Translations under genes and position numbers: made by a program | Shown here: positions 1 through 4,600 of the stretch, piece after piece | Layout: every line of letters begins with the position of its first letter | Numbering within the stretch: the stretch's first letter is position 1 | The notes under the pieces: model-generated | What the model was told of the DNA's origin: nothing | Databases searched by the model: none | Seen by the model: only the letters and a program-made list of their open reading frames with translations | Source of the DNA: Thermoleophilia bacterium | GTDB taxonomy: Bacteria; Actinomycetota; Thermoleophilia; Miltoncostaeales; Miltoncostaeaceae | NCBI GenBank assembly: GCA_017882555.1 | Contig: JADGPH010000111.1 | Location: 1-6,319 of the forward strand | DNA length: 6,319 bases | Reading direction: 5' to 3'

Positions 1-68
1 CCGGCCCCGGCCGGGTGATCGGCGATCTGCCCCGGCGGCTCCGGGTATCGACCGACGATCACGAGCAT
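1..68 (-). CDS. 5' end of an unidentified gene, cut by the window edge
   Basis: An ATG on the minus strand (66-68) shares its A with the TGA stop of the peroxiredoxin (68-70), a TGATG junction typical of translational coupling. From there the frame stays open to the window edge and reads MLVIVGRYPEPPGQIADHPA and two more residues. I do not recognise a family from 22 residues. There is no clear Shine-Dalgarno ahead of the ATG, so translation would depend on ribosomes finishing the peroxiredoxin. The short open stretch could also be chance in GC-rich DNA; the stop-start overlap is the main support. Confidence 0.4.
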   Translation of the reverse strand, partial: MLVIVGRYPEPPGQIADHPAGA

Positions 69-526
69 CAGATCTTGCAGGCAGACAGCGACGCGATCAG
101 GCGATCGGCGTCAAGAGTCTCTGCCGGCGCGACCTGGTCCACGTCACGAATGATGCCCTCGGCGTCGATCACAAAGGTCGCGCGACCCGCGAAACCGACC
201 TGGTCCAAATAGACGTCGTACAACCGGGCCACCTCGCCCTTCGGATGGAAGTCCGCCAAGAACGTCACGTCATCGGCGCCGAGCTCACGCTTGAATGCGG
301 CGAGGCTCGCCTTGTTGTCGACGCTCACGCCGACGACCCGGGCGCCCGCATACGGACCCGAGTCCGTGGCAATCGCGGTGAACCACTTGGTGCAGCCACC
401 CGAGAAGGCGGCCGGAAAGAAGTTTAGGTAGATCGGCGTGCCGCGCAGCTCCGACAGTGTGACGGGGCTCCCGTCCGAGTCGTTCAGGGTGAAGTCCGGC
501 GCTGGGGTTCCGGCGTCAAGTGCCAT
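68..526 (-). CDS. AhpE-like peroxiredoxin (AhpC/TSA family)
   Basis: This cytosolic thiol peroxidase of 152 residues would reduce hydrogen peroxide, organic peroxides or peroxynitrite. The thioredoxin-fold start (APDFTLNDSDG, residues 9-19) is followed by the active-site segment FFPAAFSGGC, with Pro38, Ser42 and peroxidatic Cys45 in the PxxxS/TxxC pattern. Arg115 in GRATFVID matches the conserved active-site arginine. Length and layout fit the mycobacterial AhpE type of about 153 residues. Position 48 is Trp, where this group usually has Glu three residues after the cysteine. A second cysteine, Cys150, lies three residues from the C-terminus; AhpE is normally a 1-Cys enzyme, so this could act as a resolving cysteine or be irrelevant. 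The ATG is preceded by AGGAG (minus strand, 532-536) with five bases between. It lies 84 bases downstream of the membrane-protein gene on the same strand. Confidence 0.93.
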   Translation of the reverse strand: MALDAGTPAPDFTLNDSDGSPVTLSELRGTPIYLNFFPAAFSGGCTKWFTAIATDSGPYAGARVVGVSVDNKASLAAFKRELGADDVTFLADFHPKGEVARLYDVYLDQVGFAGRATFVIDAEGIIRDVDQVAPAETLDADRLIASLSACKI

Positions 527-568
527 GTGTGCTCCTACGGGATGGATGTTCGGTCGCCATGAGGCTAT

Positions 569-592
569 CGCGTCCTCGCGCGACCTGACGCG
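569..592. repeat. Inverted repeat CGCGTC-N12-GACGCG upstream of the peroxiredoxin
   Basis: Arms 569-574 and 587-592 are perfectly complementary. The stem grows to eight pairs if a T-G wobble and an outer A-T pair are counted. It sits between the membrane-protein stop (611) and the peroxiredoxin start (526), in the untranslated part of this minus-strand pair. No T-run follows on the minus strand, so a classic intrinsic terminator is not indicated. It might be a terminator without a U-tract, an operator, or a chance GC-rich palindrome. Confidence 0.25.
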
Positions 593-610
593 GTTCGGAC
601 CCCGCGTGCA

Positions 611-1186
611 TCAGCCCTGAGGGGGCGTCGGGCGCTCGGGAACCGAGGCGCCGGATCCCGCTCCCCCGAACGCGGTGCCCGGTTGAGCGCCCAGGTGGTG
701 AATGGCCTCAAGCACGTCGGAGAGCCCACCTTTGGTCGAGACATCGAGGCGATCCATGATGATCTCGGTGTCTTGGAAGGACTTTTCTGCGCGGGCATCT
801 GATGCCGCAGACTGCACGCGCTGGCCGACCATGATGACCGACAGCAGGACCAATTGGAGGAAGGTCTGCGCGATCCACGAGACGATCAGGATCAGCCCCG
901 GCTTCTGGAGGAAGCTCGGCACCCACGCGCTTGGCACCGCTCCAGCCTCCACGAGGATCACCGGCAGGCTCGCGAGCGCAATCAGCCCGAACAGGTACGC
1001 GCACGCCATCGTGCCAACGCCCGAGGTGATAATGACGGCAAATTTCGCGTTGAACCCTGTCACCTCACCGACGGCCTGCCGAATGGCCCGTGGACTGAAC
1101 TTCAGGACATCGGCCAGGTGGTCACGCGAATTGGCGTGGACCGGCTGACCCGACTTGGTTGTCCCGAATGTGGGTTGCCTTGACAT
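611..1186 (-). CDS. Small membrane protein with two transmembrane helices, DUF1003-like
   Basis: The protein has 191 residues with the start chosen here. Residues 1-45 are polar. Two hydrophobic segments follow at about 48-80 and 96-120, separated by a short polar loop, and then a charged cytoplasmic-type tail. The sequence just after the second helix, IMVGQRVQSAASDARAEKSF (residues 118-137), resembles the region after the second helix in DUF1003-type proteins, where Gln, Asp and Arg are conserved. The tail runs into DTEIIMDRLDV and ends in a Gly/Pro-rich stretch. No enzymatic motif is visible and the function is unknown. An ATG 17 codons upstream (1237) is open in frame, but the ATG at 1184-1186 has AAGGAG six bases ahead and is preferred. 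A perfect palindrome lies 23 bases upstream of the start. Confidence 0.8.
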   Translation of the reverse strand: MSRQPTFGTTKSGQPVHANSRDHLADVLKFSPRAIRQAVGEVTGFNAKFAVIITSGVGTMACAYLFGLIALASLPVILVEAGAVPSAWVPSFLQKPGLILIVSWIAQTFLQLVLLSVIMVGQRVQSAASDARAEKSFQDTEIIMDRLDVSTKGGLSDVLEAIHHLGAQPGTAFGGAGSGASVPERPTPPQG

Positions 1187-1192
1187 GTTCTG

Positions 1193-1198
1193 CTCCTT
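1193..1198 (-). promoter_or_regulatory. Ribosome binding site deciding the start of the two-helix membrane protein
   Basis: AAGGAG on the minus strand lies six bases ahead of the ATG at 1184-1186. It selects this ATG over the in-frame ATG at 1237, which would add 17 residues. Confidence 0.8.
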
Positions 1199-1209
1199 GA
1201 AAGACCTTT

Positions 1210-1219
1210 GAGACGTCTC
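1210..1219. repeat. Perfect 10-base palindrome GAGACGTCTC
   Basis: The palindrome is centred about 28 bases upstream of the membrane-protein start on the minus strand and 11 bases upstream of its ribosome binding site. The placement would suit an operator or a leader hairpin. A 10-base palindrome is short enough to be chance. Confidence 0.3.
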
Positions 1220-1563
1220 GTCAGACCAAATCGCCATGGGGTTCGCGGCGTTGCCACGCCCCGTCTAGCGCGCGCTCGCGGGCCGGGACGCAATCCGCAT
1301 TCACCGGGAACATTCCCACGGACCGCGGTGCATGCGAGCGGTGCTCAGTCGCCGGTGCTCCAGTAAGCGGGGTCGTCGCTCCACACGCTCCGTTCACCAC
1401 GAGGGTCCACCCGGTCGTCGCCGATCGCCACGGATGCCGGCGCTCGGTAATTCGACGTCGTAACCTCGACCCCCGGGGCAGATCGGCACCGCGCATGCAA
1501 CGAAGCTACGTATCGTGGTGTTCGGGCTCACCGGGTGAGATCCTGCGCCGCACATCCCGAGAT

Positions 1564-1614
1564 CCCCATTCCCATGGGGGGACGGCGGCATCGCCCGCGC
1601 GCCTCGGACGGCGC
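1564..1614 (-). terminator. Possible hairpin terminator region downstream of the AcuC-like gene
   Basis: Read on the minus strand after the AcuC stop, there are two small GC-rich hairpins: GCGCC/GGCGC (1599-1603 with 1610-1614, six-base loop) and CCCCAT/ATGGGG (1564-1569 with 1574-1579, four-base loop). Neither is followed by a T-run. Intrinsic terminators without a U-tract are proposed for high-GC bacteria, so this is a weak call based on position and structure. Confidence 0.3.
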
Positions 1615-1643
1615 CCACAAAGCGAGCACAGAGCGCGCGTTGT

Positions 1644-2798
1644 CTATCGGCGGATGAGTGCGGCAGCCTCAATCACGCGCTCCGACCCCTCCTGATCGGC
1701 GACCGCACGCCGGTCGGGATCTGCAGCGATCGGGGTCTCAGCCCGCACCCGCACCGGGGGTTCAGCGCCCAGCGCCAGACGCGCGGCATCCCGCCAGACC
1801 TCCGGCAACACGTCGGGCACCGCGATGCCCGCGAGCGCACCCAACTGGAGTGCCCACAGACACCCCAATGTCATCGGGTTGTACCCACCACCGGCGATCG
1901 CCAGAATGCGACCATCGGTGACCTCCTCGGCGAGCGCCACCAACCCGGCGTAGATCCGCTCGAGTACGGGAATCGTGACCTGGAGATGCGCCAGCGGGTC
2001 AGCGTGATGCACGTCGGACCCGAGGTGTACCACGAGCACGTCGGGTCGGAAGACCCGGACCGCCGGCAGGAGAACCTCCGTGAATGCCGCCCGGTACGGA
2101 AGATCGCCGGCAAACGGCGGCAACGGCACGTTGAGGGTCGCGCCCTCCCCCGCACCGGACCCTTGCTCACCAAGGCCTCCGGTACCCGGGAAGAACCCGT
2201 AGGCGAACTCGTGCACCGATACCGACAGGACGCGCGGGTCCGAATAGAAGATCCACTGGACCCCGTCGCCGTGGTGGGCATCGAGGTCGAGATATGCCAC
2301 CCGCCTCGCGCCGAGATCGAGCAGCTCCCGCACCGCCAGCGCGCAGTCGTTGTAGATGCAGAAGCCCGACGCACGGTTGGACATCGCGTGATGAAGCCCG
2401 GCGGGTGCCGGACAAAACGCCCGCCCAGGGCCATTCCACACGGCTCGGGCTCCGGCAATCGCGGCCCCGCAGACGTCGGCCGCCGCCTGATGCATGCCTT
2501 CGCGTGCGACCGTGTCCATCCCGGGGACAAACCCCCACTGCCCCGCCTCCCACTCCATCGCCCGTCTCGGGTCGGCCGAATACCGCTGCACGGCACGGAT
2601 ATACGCCGACGCATGCACCCGCTCGAGCTCGTGAATCGACGCCGTGGGTGGGTCAATCGCCTGAATACCCGGGACCTCGAGCAGCCCGGTGTGCACGAGC
2701 AGATCCCAGGCCAGCCCCCGCCGCAACGGTCGCTCGGCGTCCTCCGACGGGTTATATGCCTGCAGGCGCGGACTCCACGGGATGGTGACCTGGGCCAT
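1644..2798 (-). CDS. acuC: AcuC-type protein deacetylase (histone deacetylase superfamily)
   Basis: A zinc-dependent deacetylase of 384 residues, close to the roughly 387 of Bacillus AcuC. In Bacillus, AcuC removes the acetyl group from lysine in acetyl-CoA synthetase and so reactivates it. The catalytic core is complete: GLHHAMSNRASGFCIYND (134-151) with the His136-His137 pair, YLDLDAHHGDGV (169-180) with zinc ligands Asp173 and His175, the FFPGTG loop (202-207), GSDVHHADPL (260-269) with the third zinc ligand Asp262, and GGGYN (303-307) with the catalytic Tyr306. The wording of the first motif is that of AcuC rather than of acetylpolyamine hydrolases. The last 50 residues are polar and variable. 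AGGAGG (minus, 2809-2814) lies about ten bases ahead of the ATG. No acetyl-CoA synthetase or acetyltransferase gene is in the window, so the substrate is inferred from the family only. The gene is divergent from the amphi-Trp gene. Confidence 0.93.
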   Translation of the reverse strand: MAQVTIPWSPRLQAYNPSEDAERPLRRGLAWDLLVHTGLLEVPGIQAIDPPTASIHELERVHASAYIRAVQRYSADPRRAMEWEAGQWGFVPGMDTVAREGMHQAAADVCGAAIAGARAVWNGPGRAFCPAPAGLHHAMSNRASGFCIYNDCALAVRELLDLGARRVAYLDLDAHHGDGVQWIFYSDPRVLSVSVHEFAYGFFPGTGGLGEQGSGAGEGATLNVPLPPFAGDLPYRAAFTEVLLPAVRVFRPDVLVVHLGSDVHHADPLAHLQVTIPVLERIYAGLVALAEEVTDGRILAIAGGGYNPMTLGCLWALQLGALAGIAVPDVLPEVWRDAARLALGAEPPVRVRAETPIAADPDRRAVADQEGSERVIEAAALIRR

Positions 2799-2905
2799 GG
2801 CCGAACAGCCTCCTCAAGGGGCGCGTGCTGGGTCAGCCAGAGCAAACCACGATCTTCGAGTGCCCGTCGACCTTGATGCCGCCGAATCCGCGCCGACGTG
2901 AGTAC

Positions 2906-2933
2906 GATCCAAGAAGCCACCGACGTTTGGATT
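2906..2933. repeat. Inverted repeat ATCCAA-N14-TTGGAT in the divergent acuC/amphi-Trp region
   Basis: The arms at 2907-2912 and 2927-2932 are exact complements, and a G-T wobble can be added at each end. The right arm stops two bases before the AAGGAG of the amphi-Trp gene. It could be an operator in the 148-base divergent region or an mRNA hairpin next to the ribosome binding site. Chance cannot be excluded for six-base arms. No convincing -35/-10 pair was found in this region. Confidence 0.35.
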
Positions 2934-2934
2934 C

Positions 2935-2940
2935 AAGGAG
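2935..2940 (+). promoter_or_regulatory. Ribosome binding site for a TTG start
   Basis: AAGGAG lies six bases ahead of the TTG at 2947-2949. This ideal spacing supports TTG as the start of the amphi-Trp protein, since that frame has no good ATG or GTG start nearby. Confidence 0.8.
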
Positions 2941-2946
2941 CCTTTC

Positions 2947-3207
2947 TTGGCACATCACATTTTCGACGTACGCGAATCCGCAACCCATGGGCTCGTGGCC
3001 GTTCAATTGCGGGATCTGGCCGATCAGTTCGCCTCGGGGTCCGTCGACCTGTCATACGAGGAATGGCACGGCCCAATTGAGGTGATCGACCCCGTCAATG
3101 TGGTGGTAGATCTCAAAAAAAGCGGTCACCAACTGGACCTGGTGATCCACCTGTCATGGCCAACCGCGGGGACACCGGTACGAACGGGCGCAGCGGCCCG
3201 GCGGTGA
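2947..3207 (+). CDS. Small amphi-Trp domain protein
   Basis: The protein has 86 residues and starts at TTG. Its layout fits the amphi-Trp domain: a helix-forming part (LVAVQLRDLADQFASGSVDL, residues 16-35), then SYEEWHGPIEVIDPVNVVVD, then alternating hydrophobic residues ending in the diagnostic Trp of LVIHLSW (65-71). The remaining 15 residues are a polar tail. The domain is found in small bacterial and archaeal proteins; its function is not established and I infer none. A run of seven A (3115-3121) lies in the Lys-Lys codons 57-58, unusual in this GC-rich sequence. The domain stays in frame across it, so no frameshift is indicated. The gene is divergent from acuC and converges on the phosphotransferase gene 38 bases away. 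Confidence 0.75.
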   Translation: MAHHIFDVRESATHGLVAVQLRDLADQFASGSVDLSYEEWHGPIEVIDPVNVVVDLKKSGHQLDLVIHLSWPTAGTPVRTGAAARR

Positions 3208-3224
3208 TCCAGCCGTTCGCGGCA

Positions 3225-3242
3225 ATCCCCGTGGTCCGGGAT
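3225..3242. terminator. Weak hairpin between convergent genes
   Basis: ATCCC (3225-3229) pairs with GGGAT (3238-3242) across an eight-base loop in the 38-base gap between the amphi-Trp stop and the phosphotransferase stop. A symmetrical hairpin here could serve both strands. It is only five pairs long with no T-run, so the call rests mainly on position. Confidence 0.3.
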
Positions 3243-3245
3243 GGA

Positions 3246-4037
3246 CTACGTCATCTGAGTAACGGCGCGCGCGAGTAGCTTCGCGCACCGGTCCAGGTCG
3301 CCGTGGTCGGCGAACCACAGTCCGGACCAGATTGCCATCAGGGGCCGCCAAAGTTCGACGGACTGGCGCAAATCGCGGTCAGCTCCGTAGCCGTCGAACA
3401 CGGCATCGAGCACCGGCTTGGTCAGGTCGTCCATCGCCGCGAGATACGCGAGCTCCTCGGCACGCTCGCCCTGACGCGAGTACTCCCAATCCACCAGCCG
3501 GGGGCCCTCAGAACACCAGACGACGTTTCCGCTCCACAGATCCCCATGCAGCCGGACCGCATCGCCGGACCCGGGGATCGGCGCGTGCGCAAGCGCACGA
3601 TCAATCAGCTCGCCGATGTCGGAGGTGCGTCGCGATTGGACATGATCGATGCGCGCCGAAAGGTAGTCCGCGGCCGACACCTGGCGTGCAGCATCCTCCG
3701 GCAGGCCGCGCCACGGGGTCGTTCGGGTCTCATGGGTCCGCGCGACCAGGGCACCGAGCGCCCGGGCGTCGTCGAGTGCCCACGTCTCCGGAGGCCGAGG
3801 ATCACCGGCAAGGCGGTCAGTCACCAGAACCCCGTCGCCCACCGCCACAAGCGCCGGGCACAGACCGGTACCGCTCAACTCGGCCAGCGTGCGCGCCTCG
3901 TGCGCCAGGCGCACCACGTCGCCGACCTTGACCACACGCACCGCCCCGGGGGTACCGATCTCCCACACCAGGGACTGCGCCCCGCCATCCACCTGGCGCA
4001 GCCCGCTACCCCACCGCGGTGGATCGATGCCGTTCAC
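3246..4037 (-). CDS. Aminoglycoside/choline-kinase-like phosphotransferase (APH family)
   Basis: A protein-kinase-fold small-molecule kinase of 263 residues with the start used here. Numbered from that start, the N-lobe has VRVVKVGD with the likely ATP-binding Lys37, then Glu47 in LAHEARTLAEL, and the hinge-like VLVTDRLAGDP. The C-lobe holds the catalytic loop LHGDLWSGN (163-171) with Asp166 and Asn171, and LVDWEYS with metal-binding Asp183. The HGDLWSGN wording is also seen in fructosamine kinases; the DWEYS...EELAYL part is more like choline kinases. The substrate cannot be assigned, and drug resistance should not be assumed. The frame is open up to an ATG at 4196, but those 53 residues resemble no kinase part. 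Two adjacent GTG codons (4035-4040) follow GAGG; the second has the better spacing (four bases). The start is therefore uncertain. Confidence 0.82.
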   Translation of the reverse strand: MNGIDPPRWGSGLRQVDGGAQSLVWEIGTPGAVRVVKVGDVVRLAHEARTLAELSGTGLCPALVAVGDGVLVTDRLAGDPRPPETWALDDARALGALVARTHETRTTPWRGLPEDAARQVSAADYLSARIDHVQSRRTSDIGELIDRALAHAPIPGSGDAVRLHGDLWSGNVVWCSEGPRLVDWEYSRQGERAEELAYLAAMDDLTKPVLDAVFDGYGADRDLRQSVELWRPLMAIWSGLWFADHGDLDRCAKLLARAVTQMT

Positions 4038-4116
4038 CACACCTCGTACGTCGCCGACGTTCGGATCCCATGATGCACGGACCGGCTGCCGCGTGGGCGG
4101 TTTCAACCACGGATTC

Positions 4117-4137
4117 CGCGACAAATCGATAGTCGCG
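4117..4137. repeat. Inverted repeat CGCGAC-N9-GTCGCG, possible operator
   Basis: The arms 4117-4122 and 4132-4137 are perfect complements around an AT-rich nine-base centre, AAATCGATA, which itself contains the palindrome ATCGAT. It lies in the region between the phosphotransferase start (minus) and the thiamine-related operon (plus). The size of 21 bases with an AT-rich core suits a dimeric regulator site, but the identity of any regulator is unknown. Confidence 0.4.
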
Positions 4138-4153
4138 TGGCAACATAGGAGAC

Positions 4154-4178
4154 GCACATGGTGGTGTTGCACATGTGC
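4154..4178. repeat. GCACATG inverted repeat with a nested 10-base palindrome
   Basis: GCACATG (4154-4160) pairs with CATGTGC (4172-4178) across 11 bases. The right arm is also part of the perfect palindrome GCACATGTGC (4169-4178), so GCACATG occurs twice in direct orientation as well, 15 bases apart. The structure overlaps the start codon of the 25-codon frame at 4158, and folding would affect its initiation. It could be an operator or a leader hairpin. Confidence 0.4.
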
Positions 4179-4235
4179 CCATACCGACTCGGACAAGCGG
4201 GACAGGTCCGGTCGCGTGGCCTCATGGCTTGTTGA
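4158..4235 (+). CDS. Candidate 25-residue small protein or leader peptide
   Basis: The frame begins at an ATG with AGGAG (4147-4151) six bases ahead, a better ribosome binding site than that of the operon genes downstream. It reads MVVLHMCPYRLGQAGQVRSR, then GLMAC and TGA. The stop lies 59 bases ahead of the GTG of the Thiamine_BP gene. The peptide has two cysteines and four arginines, no signal peptide and no repeated codon of the kind used in attenuators. It may be a leader peptide of the operon or a chance frame; the ribosome binding site and position are its only support. Confidence 0.3.
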   Translation: MVVLHMCPYRLGQAGQVRSRGLMAC

Positions 4236-4283
4236 GCGCGTACCGCGTGCGGGAAATCGCGGACGTGCTGCATCGCCGACCAG

Positions 4284-4290
4284 AAAGGTG
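4284..4290 (+). promoter_or_regulatory. Ribosome binding site of the Thiamine_BP gene
   Basis: AAAGGTG, continuing as AT, pairs with the 16S rRNA tail. It lies four bases ahead of the GTG at 4295-4297 and supports that start. Confidence 0.6.
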
Positions 4291-4294
4291 ATCC

Positions 4295-4600
4295 GTGCTC
4301 GTCGAAATCCAGGTATTGCCAGATCCGACCGGAACCGCTGGAGCCCGCTACCACCACGTCAACGCGGCAATCGCGCGGCTCGCAGCCAGCGAACTGCGGT
4401 ACGAGGTCGGCGCGCTGGGAACGACGATTGAAGGCGCGCCCGATGTGTTGTGGCCACTCATTCGCGCGGCCCACCAAGCCACCCTGGAGTCCGGGGCCGA
4501 TCAGGTCGTCACGATCATCAAGGTCGCACAGTCGGCGACCGACGACAACGCGCTCACAATCGACCGCTTGACTCGGTCACACCGAACGACCGAGACATGA
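4295..4600 (+). CDS. Thiamine-binding protein, MTH1187/YkoF-like (Thiamine_BP, former DUF77)
   Basis: A small cytosolic protein of 101 residues, the usual size for this single-domain family, with a ferredoxin-like fold that binds thiamine or related compounds in structurally studied members. Visible family features are the first strand MLVEIQVLPDP (1-11), the helix HVNAAIARLAAS (21-32), then LRYEVGALGTTIEG (34-47), where the GxLGTTIEG pattern is highly characteristic, and VVTIIKVAQ (71-79). The start is GTG. It is the first gene of an operon: its TGA (4598-4600) overlaps the next ATG as ATGA. Its place ahead of an NMT1-like binding protein and permease suggests that it senses, buffers or channels the imported pyrimidine or thiamine. 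That role is inference. Confidence 0.9.
   Translation: MLVEIQVLPDPTGTAGARYHHVNAAIARLAASELRYEVGALGTTIEGAPDVLWPLIRAAHQATLESGADQVVTIIKVAQSATDDNALTIDRLTRSHRTTET

Larger units (their letters stand above)
1187..1643. other. Gene-poor stretch between the membrane-protein and AcuC genes
   Basis: These 457 bases hold no convincing gene. Open frames of 60-92 codons exist on both strands, but they are rich in Arg, Pro and Gly, lack recognisable domains and mostly overlap one another. The stretch contains the upstream region of the membrane-protein gene (with its palindrome), a short imperfect direct repeat (CGGTGCTC at 1339-1346 and 1353-1360), a CTCAC-CGG-GTGAG hairpin (1527-1539) and two hairpins near the end of the AcuC gene. 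I see no tRNA, no recognisable riboswitch and no transposon ends. Confidence 0.6.

Noticed and set aside
1339..1360. Direct repeat CGGTGCTC twice, 14 bases apart
   Set aside because: Only eight bases, two copies and no further unit; not enough for a repeat array or a convincing operator.
1986..2876. A 296-codon open frame on the plus strand opposite acuC
   Set aside because: It lies antisense to a gene with complete deacetylase motifs. Its product is rich in Arg, Pro and Gly with no domain, a usual by-product of high-GC third positions.
2873..2908. TTGATG and TACGAT as a promoter for the amphi-Trp gene
   Set aside because: The spacing between them is about 24 bases, too long for a sigma-70-type promoter.
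1871..2920. A 349-codon open frame on the minus strand overlapping acuC in another frame
   Set aside because: Its product is dominated by Arg, Ser and Cys without motifs, while the alternative frame encodes the full AcuC catalytic core.
2893..2926. Direct repeat CCGACGT twice, 27 bases apart, ahead of the amphi-Trp gene
   Set aside because: Seven-base GC-rich repeats are expected by chance here; the ATCCAA inverted repeat is a better candidate.
3303..4073. A 256-codon plus-strand frame opposite the phosphotransferase
   Set aside because: Antisense shadow; no domain is seen, and the minus strand has an intact HGDLWSGN catalytic loop.
4450..4596. A 49-codon N-terminal extension of the lipoprotein gene
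   Set aside because: It overlaps the Thiamine_BP gene in another frame and would bury the signal peptide; the ATG at 4597 gives a standard ATGA junction.
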